Positions 25,955 to 34,830 of a stretch of DNA of 64,000 bases are shown here, one piece after another. A model generated the notes under the pieces. That model did no database searches, was not told the DNA's origin, and saw only the letters and a list, made by a program, of their open reading frames with translations. Made by a program: the position numbers and the translations under genes. This stretch comes from CAZIOH01 sp964540815 (lineage in GTDB: Bacteria > Myxococcota_A > Polyangia > Fen-1088). The number at the start of each line of letters is the position of its first letter. Position 1 is the stretch's first letter. Location: contig CAZIOH010000001.1 in the NCBI GenBank assembly GCA_964540815.1, forward strand, positions 124,001 to 188,000, read 5' to 3'.

Positions 25955-27894
25955 TTGGATGCTCCTCCCGCGCGGGCGCGGACAAAGTCGGCGAGTGCAA
26001 TCTTGCTGAACAGCGTGGGCAGGGTTTGATCCGAGGCGTTGAACTGGTCCCGGAGCGGCTGGAGCTCGCAGGTGTTCGACTTGGAAATCAGGGAGCCGAT
26101 GGCGTAGCTGGCCATCTTTTGCACCGCGCAGTTGTTGAGCGCGTGGGTCGCCACCAGCGCCTGCCCGAAGGCCGTGGGGCCGCTGACCGTCATGCCCGCG
26201 AGGGGCGAAGGGGCGAGGCCCCCGGGGACCGCGGGCGGGAAGGTGACCGAGGGGTTGATCGCCGCCCCCACCTCGTCCATCGTCCGGTAGTTCCCCACCG
26301 GATCGTAGTTCTGCAGCACCCGCGCGTAGGGATCCATCTGGCCGTGGCAGGTGGCGCAGACCGCCCCGGGCATCAGCCGGGCGTCCGAGTGGGTGATCTC
26401 GCTGTTCCCCATCGCGATGACCGCCTGCGCGGACATGGTGGTCAGGTCGATGGGACCCGGCAAGCCGTCCTGGCAGACGATGTTGTCGTGGATGAACTTC
26501 CCGCGGTGAACGATCGAGGTGGTGGTGGGATCTGAGATGGCCCACAGGAACCCCGGCTGCGTGAGCATGCCGATCCGGTTCTGGGTCGCCGGCCAGGTGG
26601 TGGCGGCGAAGTTGGTGGCCGTGGCCCCGGTCGCCGTCAGGCCAAAGAGGGTCGCGAGGCGCTGGTTGACGAAGACCTTCGACGAGGTGACGAGGTCGGA
26701 CAGCTGGCCCGGGTTGGTCCAAAGCACGTCGGTCACGAACTGCTGCGCCGACGTCAGGAGATCGCCGACGATGGCCGTCTGATCCTGGCTGGCGGTGGGC
26801 AGCGCGGCCAGCAGCGCGGTGTCCTTGGTGGTCTTGTCCCGCAGCTGCCCGAGGCTGAACCAGTTGACCATCACGTTCGCGAGGCTGGTCTTCACCGGCG
26901 CCAGCGTCAGCAGTCGGCTCACCTGGCTCGCAAGGCCGGTCGGCGTACCGAGGCTGCCGTCGGCGGCCGCGGCCAGCAACGGTGCGTCGGGCGTGGAGTT
27001 CAAGAAGAGGAACCCGAGCTGCGAGGCAACCTCGTAGGGGGTCAACGTGGTCGCGGGGTATTGCCCGGTGGTGGCGTCGGCGACCAGCGTGGCCGGGCCG
27101 AGCTCGGTCCGGTAGATGAACGACGGGGAGAGGATCAGCGCCTCGATCATCAGGCCGACCGCCGTGTTGAAGTCGGTCGCCGCGCAGGCGGTCGAGGTCC
27201 CCGGGCACACCGAGGTGTAGACCTTCATGAGGTTGGTGATCTCGCTCGGATCCACCGGCCGCCGGAACGCCTTCGGCGCGAACCCCTGCGCGAAGCGCAT
27301 GGCACAGGCGCTCTGGGTCTCGCCGGTCATGCAGCTGACGATGCAGGTGGCGCCGGTGCAGGTCCCGCTGATCCGGGGCGCGATCTGGGCGATGACGTTC
27401 TCGGCGGTCTGGTAGAGGCTGCCGAACAGGTATGGGCCCTGCACGGTCAGATCCGCGCCGTTGATGAACGCGTACGGGGACGAGCCGTCGGTGGTCGAGG
27501 TGACCAGGGTCGGCGCCGCGCTCAGGGTCAGCAGATCGCGCGTGGCGTTCGAGAACTGCTGCGACGACAGACGCCACAACCGGCGCGTGATGGTGGGCAG
27601 CGGCGTGCAGGCGCCCGTGGCAACGCCAGCCCCTCCTGCGGACGTGGTGTTTCCAGCTCCGCCGGTGCCGACCGCGGCATTCCCGCCGGTGCCAGCCACC
27701 TGCGTGCTGCCTCCGGTGCCGGTGCCGGTGCCGGGATTCCCGGACCCGCCGGTTCCGGGGTTGACCGTACCCGAGCTTCCACCGCTCGACACGGTGGAGG
27801 AGCTACCCGGACCCGAGCTCATCCCCGCGGAGCACCCGGCGGCAAGTAGCCACGCGCCAAACAGCGGACCCAGACTTCTCGTCCTGGCTTTCAT
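25951..27894 (-). CDS. DUF1592/DUF1588-type heme c lipoprotein
   Basis: The 647-residue protein starts with a lipoprotein signal (LLAAGCSAG) and a Gly/Thr-rich linker of about 75 residues. It then shows the multi-DUF architecture of planctomycete cytochromes: RRLWRLSSQQFSNATRDLL (DUF1587-like), FAPKAFRRPVDPSEI (DUF1595-like), PSFIYRTELG (DUF1592), and CATCHGQMDPYARVLQNYDPVG (DUF1588), which holds one heme-binding CxxCH. The C-terminal KMASYAIGS..SNTC region fits DUF1585. It is translationally coupled to the DUF1552 gene. It would sit in the periplasm or on the surface as an electron-transfer or oxidative component; no substrate is known. Confidence 0.88.
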   Translation of the reverse strand: MKARTRSLGPLFGAWLLAAGCSAGMSSGPGSSSTVSSGGSSGTVNPGTGGSGNPGTGTGTGGSTQVAGTGGNAAVGTGGAGNTTSAGGAGVATGACTPLPTITRRLWRLSSQQFSNATRDLLTLSAAPTLVTSTTDGSSPYAFINGADLTVQGPYLFGSLYQTAENVIAQIAPRISGTCTGATCIVSCMTGETQSACAMRFAQGFAPKAFRRPVDPSEITNLMKVYTSVCPGTSTACAATDFNTAVGLMIEALILSPSFIYRTELGPATLVADATTGQYPATTLTPYEVASQLGFLFLNSTPDAPLLAAAADGSLGTPTGLASQVSRLLTLAPVKTSLANVMVNWFSLGQLRDKTTKDTALLAALPTASQDQTAIVGDLLTSAQQFVTDVLWTNPGQLSDLVTSSKVFVNQRLATLFGLTATGATATNFAATTWPATQNRIGMLTQPGFLWAISDPTTTSIVHRGKFIHDNIVCQDGLPGPIDLTTMSAQAVIAMGNSEITHSDARLMPGAVCATCHGQMDPYARVLQNYDPVGNYRTMDEVGAAINPSVTFPPAVPGGLAPSPLAGMTVSGPTAFGQALVATHALNNCAVQKMASYAIGSLISKSNTCELQPLRDQFNASDQTLPTLFSKIALADFVRARAGGASK

Positions 27895-28430
27895 GTGCAC
27901 TAAGCTGCCACTCGAACCGGTTTTAGGAAAGGGGGATCTGAAAGAGTATTGTCTTTTTCGGGCCGGTCAATGGGTCGGACATGCGAGACGTGCGCGACAT
28001 CGCGGGATCCACCCGATGTCGGCGCGACTGCGGTCACGCTTTTGGGAAGAAATGAGCCGGTTTTGGGGCGCGACGGCACGCAGTTCGGCGACGGGCGGAG
28101 ACAGGGACACAGACCTGCAGGGGACGGATCCGGAGGGCCAGCGAGTCCGAGTTCGAGTCCGAGTCCGAGTCCGAGTTCGAGTCGGAGGGAGGCCAGCGGG
28201 GGGCCTGTGCGTGGAAAGCTGGGAGCTGCTCGACGCGAGTCGCTGGTCGCCCTGCGAACACGAACACGAACACGAACTCGCTGGCCCTCCGGTCCCTCCC
28301 CACGCCGACTGGCCTTCGGGCCCTCCTCTCCGCAGATGCGCCGTGGCGTTGCTTTGGTCCGTGGACCCACGTAGTCTCGCTCGAGAGCAGCCGCCCTCCT
28401 GGCAACCGCCCCCGCGCCCTGGAGCCGACC
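27895..28430. other. Intergenic region with hexamer arrays, no gene seen
   Basis: The 536 bases separate the divergent DUF1592 and oxygenase genes. Frames through the hexamer arrays are open but encode only dipeptide runs and show no start signals, so they are not called. The first 130 bases next to DUF1592 are less GC-rich and may hold its promoter. Confidence 0.6.
28130..28292. repeat. Inverted repeat enclosing two hexamer arrays
   Basis: CCGGAGGGCCAGCGAGT (28130-28146) recurs perfectly inverted at 28276-28292. Inside the left arm are seven copies of CGAGTY (28142-28183); inside the right arm are four copies of CGAACW (28255-28278), whose complement is CGTGTT-like. About 71 bases separate the arrays. 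The unit could form a large hairpin or be two oppositely oriented copies of one repeat element. Confidence 0.75.
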
Positions 28431-29048
28431 ATGCCCGTCAAGCCCTGGTTTCCCACCTTCGTCTATCGATCGGCCTTGCAAGGAAAGGGCAATGAGGAGT
28501 TCACGCGCGCCGTGCTTGAAGATTGCCAGCGTGTGCGCGACCAAGACGTCGTGGGTCAGGCCTGGTGTCGCGAGAACTATCCGGCTGGCTACACGTCGTA
28601 CGGGAGCCAGCGCAAGCTGCACCGCGCCTCCGCGACGTTCAAGCGCCTCGAGCAGAAGATCTGGCGACACGTGCTGCGCTTCGCGCGACAGATAGACATG
28701 GATCTGCGTGAAGCGCAGCTCGACATGACCGATTGCTGGGTGAACGTCATGTCGCGAGAGGCGGTTCATCCCATGCACCTTCATCCCGGCGCGGTGATCA
28801 GCGGGACCTTCTACGTACGCACGCCCGAGGGGTGCTCGGGGCTTCGCTTCGAGGATCCGCGGCTCGAGAAGTTCCGGTGCGCGCCGCCCACACGGCACGA
28901 TGCGCGCCCGGCCAACCAGCGTGTCGTCACCTACGACGTCGCGGCGGGTCACCTCGTCCTGTTCGAGAGCTGGCTGCGCCACGAGGTCGCCTCCAATCCC
29001 ACGGCCGACGAGCGGGTGAGCGTCAGCTTCAACTACGCCTGGGTCTGA
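28431..29048 (+). CDS. Putative 2-oxoglutarate/Fe(II) oxygenase (TIGR02466-like)
   Basis: The 205-residue protein begins WFPTFVYRSALQG, as in the family of small putative 2OG-Fe(II) oxygenases. MHLHPGAVISGTFYVRTPEG supplies a likely first iron-binding histidine. HLVLFESWLRHEV supplies the distal histidine, and the following ERVSVSFNYAW carries the Arg that would bind 2-oxoglutarate. It is cytoplasmic. The substrate is unknown. The start is the first ATG in frame, directly followed by the conserved N-terminal block. Confidence 0.8.
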   Translation: MPVKPWFPTFVYRSALQGKGNEEFTRAVLEDCQRVRDQDVVGQAWCRENYPAGYTSYGSQRKLHRASATFKRLEQKIWRHVLRFARQIDMDLREAQLDMTDCWVNVMSREAVHPMHLHPGAVISGTFYVRTPEGCSGLRFEDPRLEKFRCAPPTRHDARPANQRVVTYDVAAGHLVLFESWLRHEVASNPTADERVSVSFNYAWV

Positions 29049-29086
29049 TTGCTTTGTGCGTCGATCACGTGCATGGTGGTGCGACC

Positions 29087-29212
29087 ATGGGCGATAAATC
29101 ACCGAAATCGAAGGGCAAGCGGGACGATCAGAAGCAAAACAAGACCAACGCCGACAACCAGAAGAAGCAGGCGGCGGTCGCGGCCAAACAGGTTCCTCAG
29201 AAGAAGAAGTAG
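29087..29212 (+). CDS. Small Lys-rich protein of the MGDKSPKSK type
   Basis: This 41-residue, strongly basic peptide begins MGDKSPKSKGKRDDQKQNK and ends in KKK, with Lys, Gln, Asn and Ala making up most of it. Short proteins starting MGDKSPKSK recur in diverse bacteria; that recollection is the basis for calling it real. Composition suggests an unstructured nucleic-acid- or ribosome-binding peptide, but no function is known. It lies 38 bp after the oxygenase gene. No strong ribosome-binding site is visible. Confidence 0.6.
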   Translation: MGDKSPKSKGKRDDQKQNKTNADNQKKQAAVAAKQVPQKKK

Positions 29213-29425
29213 AACGACGGAACGCAGCGGCGGCGGCGCGGCGGCCAGGAGGTGGCCAGTTTCGTCCCCTGTGTCATCGGGCTCACCCTCTCGATGGTCC
29301 ACGATCCGTGGCAATTTCCGGTTGTGCAGACCGGGCGACTGTCTCTAGGATGCATTTCGTGAGGTGCATTGTGATGGGAAGGGTTGCCGCGCCCCGGCCT
29401 CGCCAGCCTCAGAGGCGTTGCCGAC

Positions 29426-32077
29426 GTGTCTGATCCCTCCGTGTTTCCCGTCCAGCCCGTCCTGCCGAGCGCACCCGAGCCTGCGCCTCCGTCGGAGTCG
29501 TCGCTGATCGACGCGCTCCTCGACGGTCGGTATCACGTGGTCCGCGAGATCGCGGTCGGGGGGATGAGCGCCGTCTACGAGGCGATCCACGTCAAGATCG
29601 GGCGGCCGGTGGCGATCAAGGTGCTGCACCGGAACCTGGCCAGCGATCCGGATGTGGTCGCGCGGTTCATCAACGAGGCCCGCGCGGTCGGTACCTTTGG
29701 CCATCCCAACATCGTGGCTTCGACGGACTTCGGCGAGCTGCCCGGGGGTGTGCCGTACCTGGTGCTCGAATACCTGAACGGGCGGACGCTGGCCCACGAG
29801 ATCTCGCTCGAGGGACGGCTCGACCTTCGCCGGGTGGTCCGCATCGCCCTGCAGGTCGCCTCGGCGCTGGACGCGGCCCATGCGCGCGGCGTGGTTCACC
29901 GCGATCTCACCTCGGACAACGTGTTCCTCACCACCCACGATGGGAGCGCGGATCACGTCAAGGTGCTGGACTTCGGCATCTCGAAGTTCTTGTCGACCAC
30001 CGATCCGAGCCCCAAGACCCGGCGCGGGCTCACCATGGGGACCCCGGAGTTCATGGCCCCCGAGCAGATCTCCGATCCCCAGTCGGTCGACTCCCGGGTC
30101 GACATCTACGCGCTCGGCGTGATCATGTATCACATGCTGGCCGGCCAGACCCCCTTCGGGCGGCTGCCGCTCCAGTCGCTGCTGACCACCATCGTGGTCG
30201 AGCCGGCGCCGCCCATCGATCGCTACGATCTCCCGGACGGCCTGCGATCGATCGTGGAGCGCGCGCTGGTCAAGAATCCCGCCGAGCGCACCGGCACGAT
30301 GCGCGAGCTCGGCCTCGAGCTCGAGCGGTTCAGCTCGCTCCTGGTGGCGGCCGAGACGCTCTCCGGACGGATGAGCGCGCCGCCTGCGGCGTCGACCGCC
30401 GCAGTGGTCGGTCGGGCGTGGTCGCAACCCGTGGCGGTGTCGGGGACCATCGGGGGGCAGCAAGGCACCTCGCCCCCAGCGGCGGCCGTCCCGGTCAAGC
30501 CGGGGAGCGGGGGAACCTGGGTCGGCGGCTTCGCCGGGGCCGCGGGGGCGGCGGCGGCCGCGCCGCTGGCGGCGGGGTCTGGAGCCACGGACACCGCGGG
30601 GCGGACGACGGATCGGTCGCCGAGCCCCGCGGGCACGATCCCGCTGACAGTCCCGCCTGGACCGCTGGCTGTGCGCCGCCGTGGGTGGACCTGGCTCTGG
30701 ATGTCGGTTGCGCTCGGGGGGGCCGCGATCGTGGGGGTGGTGGTCGGCGTGACCTTGTTTCGGGGGCCGGGGCCAAGGGGAAGAGGCCTGGCGGAGATCT
30801 GGCCGGCCAGCCTCGGTGCCCTGTCGAGGGTGGTGCCGGGCTCGACCTCGAGCGCGACCCCCGGCGCCGGCGCGGTGGGGGTCCCGACGCTGGCGGTGGG
30901 ACTGTCCGGGGCGGCGTCGCCCGAATCGCGCACCGTGAGCCTGCGGGTCCGCTCGGGGACGTCGGGCGCGCGGGTCACGCTCCGCGGGCGGACCCACGAG
31001 TTGCCGTTCGACGACCAGCTCAGACCCGGGACCGAGCCCGAGCTGGTGGAGCTGACGGCGCCCGGTCACGAAGGGCGGCGCTTCTGGTTGAAGCTCGACC
31101 AGCCGGTGCATCTCGCGGCCAACCTGCCCGGGGGGAGGGGGGTGCTCGAGGCGTCGGCCGAGGAGACCGGGGTGGCGCTCGGCGATCGGGTCTGGGGATT
31201 CTTCGGGGGGACAGGGCCTGGGGCCGACAACGGGGATCTGCGTCGAGGCGCGGCGAGCCGGCGGGTCAGCCGAGCGCACGCCCTCATGGCGTATGGGCGC
31301 GGTCCCTCCATGGCCGAGGTGCAGGTGGACGAAGGGCGGAGTGGCCTGGCCGCGGACCTGCTCCCCAATTCCCGCTCTGCCTCGGGGCCATCACCCGTCC
31401 GCGCGGCCGCTGCGGCTGGCGCCGCTGCGGTGGAGGAACCGAGATCGGTGTCGTCATCGTCATCGTCATCGTCATCGCCTTCTTCTTCGCCGTCGGGGTC
31501 GTCGCCTTCGTCGTCCCCGTCGTCGGCCAGGCCAGCGTCCGCCGCCAGCGCCCAGAAATCGGTGGTCGCCTCGGGGGCCTCGGCCGCAGGCTTGGCCCCG
31601 GACCCGGGGTCGTCGTCGTTCGCGCCGGCCGCCCCCTCGACCGCACGGCCTCAGGCGATCGCGACGAGCACGACGGCTGCGGCGACCATGAAGCTGCATG
31701 GAGGAGGCGAGCCCGGGACCACGCGGGCCCCCACGCAGGCGACGGCTAGCGGAACGCCCGCTGTTCCCCGCGGTGCTGATCCCGGCGGGGAGGCGCCGAG
31801 CTCCAGCAGGATCCAGGCGGTGGTGCGGTCGCGGCTGTTCGAGGTTCGCAGGTGCTACGAGCGCGGCAAGATGGACGAGCCCGAGCTCAAGGGCCGCGTC
31901 ACGGTCCGGATCGCGATCCCGCCGTCCGGCGGAGTCGCCTCCGCGCTGGTCGAGTCGTCGTCGCTGGGGAACAGTCGAGTCGAAGGTTGCATCGTCGACG
32001 CCGTCCGGGGCTGGCCGTTTCCCCCGCCCGCGGGGAGCACCCCGCTCGTCATCTCCTATCCCTTCAACCTTCGCTAG
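29426..32077 (+). CDS. Ser/Thr protein kinase with TM segment and AgmX-like C-terminal domain
   Basis: The protein has 883 residues. The kinase domain (about 32-310) has K65 in VAIKVL, catalytic H158-R159-D160, D182-F183-G184 and APEQ. The usual lysine of HRDLKPEN is T162 (HRDLTSDN), a variant seen in some bacterial kinases. After an Ala/Gly/Pro linker there is one membrane helix at about 419-445. A long Ser-rich periplasmic stretch follows. The last 90 residues (about 792-883; RLFEVRRCYERG, GRVTVRIAIPPSG, ISYPFNLR) match the AgmX/PglI C-terminal, TonB-C-like fold. So a cytoplasmic kinase is physically tied to an envelope-contacting domain. The GTG start is a choice; TTG at 29384 is the alternative. 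Confidence 0.87.
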   Translation: MSDPSVFPVQPVLPSAPEPAPPSESSLIDALLDGRYHVVREIAVGGMSAVYEAIHVKIGRPVAIKVLHRNLASDPDVVARFINEARAVGTFGHPNIVASTDFGELPGGVPYLVLEYLNGRTLAHEISLEGRLDLRRVVRIALQVASALDAAHARGVVHRDLTSDNVFLTTHDGSADHVKVLDFGISKFLSTTDPSPKTRRGLTMGTPEFMAPEQISDPQSVDSRVDIYALGVIMYHMLAGQTPFGRLPLQSLLTTIVVEPAPPIDRYDLPDGLRSIVERALVKNPAERTGTMRELGLELERFSSLLVAAETLSGRMSAPPAASTAAVVGRAWSQPVAVSGTIGGQQGTSPPAAAVPVKPGSGGTWVGGFAGAAGAAAAAPLAAGSGATDTAGRTTDRSPSPAGTIPLTVPPGPLAVRRRGWTWLWMSVALGGAAIVGVVVGVTLFRGPGPRGRGLAEIWPASLGALSRVVPGSTSSATPGAGAVGVPTLAVGLSGAASPESRTVSLRVRSGTSGARVTLRGRTHELPFDDQLRPGTEPELVELTAPGHEGRRFWLKLDQPVHLAANLPGGRGVLEASAEETGVALGDRVWGFFGGTGPGADNGDLRRGAASRRVSRAHALMAYGRGPSMAEVQVDEGRSGLAADLLPNSRSASGPSPVRAAAAAGAAAVEEPRSVSSSSSSSSSPSSSPSGSSPSSSPSSARPASAASAQKSVVASGASAAGLAPDPGSSSFAPAAPSTARPQAIATSTTAAATMKLHGGGEPGTTRAPTQATASGTPAVPRGADPGGEAPSSSRIQAVVRSRLFEVRRCYERGKMDEPELKGRVTVRIAIPPSGGVASALVESSSLGNSRVEGCIVDAVRGWPFPPPAGSTPLVISYPFNLR
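31451..31474 (+). repeat. Hexamer array (TCGTCA)4 encoding a poly-Ser tract
   Basis: Four perfect TCGTCA units lie in the extracytoplasmic linker of the Ser/Thr kinase and encode an uninterrupted Ser run within a longer Ser/Pro-rich stretch. Length variation would alter the spacer between the membrane helix and the AgmX-like domain without a frameshift. Confidence 0.88.
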
Positions 32078-32097
32078 TCCCCTTCCACTCCAAATAC

Positions 32098-33489
32098 ATG
32101 CGCGCTCACATCCTGCGATTCGTGTGGCTGCTCGGCTGCGGTTCGTGTCTGCTCGGCTGGTCCTCGCGGGCGACGGCGCAGCCGACATCAAATGCACCTT
32201 CGAATGCGCCGCCGCCGCCGCCGTCCGGCCCCGGTGGCAGGACACCGTCGATCGATGTTCCGCCGCCGGTGTCCGATGCGCCGCCTGCCGTGGTGACCTT
32301 TCCCCCCGCGGAGGTCACCGAGCCCCCCGGCGGGGCGCCGCCCGCCCCCCCTGCCTCACCACCGCCCTCGGTCGCGGCGCCGATCGCGGGGTCGGCGCAG
32401 GCCCCCGGGCCCGGCGGCGCCGCGAATGTCCCGGCGGCCATTCCCCTCACCATGGACGAGATTCCGGTGTCGAGCGCGAGCACCCGGGTGACGTTGAACC
32501 TGTTCGGCGACACCGCCTTTTCCATCGACTCCGTGACGCCGAGGAAGCCAGCCTTCATCCTCGGCCCCCTCGATCTCCTCCTCTGGGGACAGTTCGCCAA
32601 TCTGTCCGCCTCGGCCGAGCTCGCGATCGAGCCGCTCCGCGATGGCACCGTGGGGCTCGATCTCGAGCGATCGTTCATCCGCTGGCACACCGAGCGGTTC
32701 TTCATCGACGCCGGCCGAACCCACAGCGAGATCGGGTACTGGAACAACGCCTTCCACCACGGGCGATGGCTGCAGATGCCGGTCGAGCGACCGCGCGCGG
32801 TCGTGTTCGAGGACGAAGGTGGAATCCTCCCCGTGCACTGGGTGGGCGCCACCGCTCACTTCCTCGCCATCACGGGGGCGGAGCAGCTCGAGCTCATCGC
32901 CGCGCTCGGCAACGGGCGCGGGAACATCGTCGATGACATTCACGCCAAGGACGACACCAACGGCTTCAAGTCGATCCTGTTCAAGGTGGACCTGCGCGGG
33001 GTGGGCGCCGAGGATCTGCACCTCGGTCTCTCCGGCATCTTCGACCACATCGCTGCCGCGTCGGCGGCCTTGCGCCCCGCGCTCCCCGATCAGGCGATCA
33101 ACGAGGCCATCGGGAACGCCTACCTCGCCTACCGGGGCACCGACTTCACCGGGATCGCCGAGGCGTACGAGATCGTTCACTCGGTGCCCGGACAGAGCTG
33201 GAACACCCTCGATGCCTTCGCGCTCCTGGCCTACCGATTGGGGGCGGTGACGCCGTATGTGCTCGGCGAGATTCGCCGGGGAGACATCGCCTCCGATCCG
33301 TTCTTCTTCCCCGGCACGGTGGCCACCGGGGAGGAGCCGATCCTCGGGCGCACCGTGGAGACGACCGCGGGGTTGCGCTGGGATCTCGACGCCTGGAGCG
33401 CGGTGAAGGTCGAGTACCGCGGTACGTTCTACAAGGACGGCGGCTCCCGGATCGACCGCGGGATGGTCGACTGGTCGTTCGGTCTATGA
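32098..33489 (+). CDS. Outer-membrane porin-like beta-barrel protein
   Basis: The 463-residue protein has a signal peptide (hydrophobic LLGCGSCLLGW, cleavage likely after ATAQ), then a Pro-rich spacer of about 95 residues. The rest consists of amphipathic strands with aromatic girdles (GLDLERSFIRWHTERFFIDAGRTHSEIGYWNNAFHHG, VKVEYRGTFYKDGG), ending in WSFGL. An aromatic-containing C-terminus is usual for outer-membrane barrels. Related proteins of unassigned function occur next to copper-chaperone genes; here a SCO1 gene follows 9 bp downstream. Transport specificity is unknown. Confidence 0.72.
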   Translation: MRAHILRFVWLLGCGSCLLGWSSRATAQPTSNAPSNAPPPPPSGPGGRTPSIDVPPPVSDAPPAVVTFPPAEVTEPPGGAPPAPPASPPPSVAAPIAGSAQAPGPGGAANVPAAIPLTMDEIPVSSASTRVTLNLFGDTAFSIDSVTPRKPAFILGPLDLLLWGQFANLSASAELAIEPLRDGTVGLDLERSFIRWHTERFFIDAGRTHSEIGYWNNAFHHGRWLQMPVERPRAVVFEDEGGILPVHWVGATAHFLAITGAEQLELIAALGNGRGNIVDDIHAKDDTNGFKSILFKVDLRGVGAEDLHLGLSGIFDHIAAASAALRPALPDQAINEAIGNAYLAYRGTDFTGIAEAYEIVHSVPGQSWNTLDAFALLAYRLGAVTPYVLGEIRRGDIASDPFFFPGTVATGEEPILGRTVETTAGLRWDLDAWSAVKVEYRGTFYKDGGSRIDRGMVDWSFGL

Positions 33490-33498
33490 GGTGAGCGC

Positions 33499-34131
33499 GT
33501 GCGCTGCGGGTCGGGCCGAACATCCGGGGTACAGCTGCTGCGCGGAGCGGGCGCGACGGTGGGCATGGTCTCGTGCCTGGCCTGCAGCTCGCCCCGGGGC
33601 GTGGGTCGACCCGGGGCGGTGCCGATCTCGGCGGCGGCGACCTCGCCGAGATCGACGACCTCGCTGACATCGAAGACCCCGCTGACATCGTCGACCCGCG
33701 CGCGGGAGTCCATCTTCGAGAAGACCTGGACCTGGGAAGACGAGAACGGGGGCACCACGCGGCTGTCCGCGTGGCGCGGCCGGCTGCTGGTGGTGAGCCT
33801 GGTCTACACGACCTGCACGACGGTGTGTCCGCTCGCGATCGAGAAGATGCGGGAGGTCGACGCGCGGCTCACCCGCGCTGGCCAGGCGGCCGAGTACGTG
33901 CTCGTGACCCTCGATCCCAGCTCGGACACGCCCGAGCAGCTCCGCCGGTTCAAGGCCGAGCACGCCCTTCCCGGCCGCTGGCACCTGCTGCGGGGCAGCC
34001 CGGAACAGACCGAGGCCCTGGCCGTCTTCCTGCGCCTCAAGCTGATGAACCTGGGTGACCACGTGATCCACGAGGCCCGCGTGGTGGTCCTCGACGGCGC
34101 GGGGCGGCTGGTCGGCCAGATGCACGGCTGA
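33499..34131 (+). CDS. SCO1/SenC copper chaperone lipoprotein
   Basis: The 210-residue protein has a lipobox-like VSCLACSS followed by a low-complexity Ser/Thr/Pro stretch, and then the thioredoxin-fold SCO1 core. SLVYTTCTTVCPLAIEKM holds the CxxxC copper site, and the downstream HVIHEARVVVLDG supplies the conserved histidine region. LVTLDPSSDTPEQLRRF is the family's middle block. It would deliver copper to cytochrome c oxidase or act as a thiol reductase in the periplasm. GTG start is preceded by GAGGTGA five bases upstream. It overlaps no other gene and follows the porin gene closely. Confidence 0.86.
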   Translation: MRCGSGRTSGVQLLRGAGATVGMVSCLACSSPRGVGRPGAVPISAAATSPRSTTSLTSKTPLTSSTRARESIFEKTWTWEDENGGTTRLSAWRGRLLVVSLVYTTCTTVCPLAIEKMREVDARLTRAGQAAEYVLVTLDPSSDTPEQLRRFKAEHALPGRWHLLRGSPEQTEALAVFLRLKLMNLGDHVIHEARVVVLDGAGRLVGQMHG

Positions 34132-34216
34132 GCTCGGGAGGCGTGATACTCGGTCATGGGCTCGCAACCCTGGCCAGTCGTACTTACAATGGCCAAAAGC
34201 AGCGCGGGGTGAGGAC

Positions 34217-34825
34217 ATGAGCGTTCGACGATGGTTCGTGGCAGGTATCGCGGTCCTGGTCTTCATCCTGGGCGCTTCGGCCGTGAGCGGCTACAACGCG
34301 CTCGTGTCGCTGGATCAGGCGGTCGAGGCCCAGTGGGGCCAGGTCGAGAACGTGTACCAGCGGCGGGCGGATCTGGTCCCCAACCTGGTGGAGACCGTCA
34401 AGGGCGCCGCGGCCTTCGAAAAGGAGACCTACGTCGCCGTGGCCGAGGCCCGATCCCGGGTCGGTCAGGTCTCGGCCGCCGCCGGGACCGGGAAGATCGC
34501 CGACGATCCGCAAGCCTTGCAGCGGTTCCAGCAAGCGCAAGACGGCCTCTCGAATGCCCTGTCGCGGCTGATGGTGGTGGTCGAGCGCTACCCCGATCTC
34601 AAGGCGACCGCGGCCTTTCGCGATCTCCAGGCCCAGCTCGAGGGGACCGAGAACCGCATCGCGGTGGAGCGCATGCGCTTCAACGAGGCCGCGCAGAGCT
34701 TCAACACCCGGCGACAGAGCTTCCCGACCGTGGTGGTGGCGGGCCTCTTCGGTGCGCGCTTCAAGGAGAAGGCCTTCTTCAAGGCCCAGGCCGGCGCCGA
34801 CGTTGCTCCCAAGGTGAAGTTCTAA
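34217..34825 (+). CDS. lemA: LemA family protein
   Basis: The 202-residue protein has an N-terminal membrane anchor (about 7-26), then the LemA core. YNALVSLDQAVEAQWGQVENVYQRRADLVPNLVETVKG is diagnostic, followed by YPDLKA, FRDLQAQLEGTENRIAVERMRFNEA and FKAQAGA. Helical coiled-coil structure is expected. It is the first gene of a lemA-TPM-TPM cassette that is widespread in bacteria and membrane-associated; the exact role is unknown. Its stop is 5 bp before the next start. Confidence 0.93.
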   Translation: MSVRRWFVAGIAVLVFILGASAVSGYNALVSLDQAVEAQWGQVENVYQRRADLVPNLVETVKGAAAFEKETYVAVAEARSRVGQVSAAAGTGKIADDPQALQRFQQAQDGLSNALSRLMVVVERYPDLKATAAFRDLQAQLEGTENRIAVERMRFNEAAQSFNTRRQSFPTVVVAGLFGARFKEKAFFKAQAGADVAPKVKF

Positions 34826-34830
34826 GGTCC

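Noticed and set aside
28142..28278. CRISPR array
   Set aside because: The repeats are contiguous 6-mers without spacers, and no cas genes are present.
28034..28456. Open frames through the hexamer arrays (both strands)
   Set aside because: They encode only dipeptide runs, have no ribosome site, and arise because 6-bp repeats never create stops.
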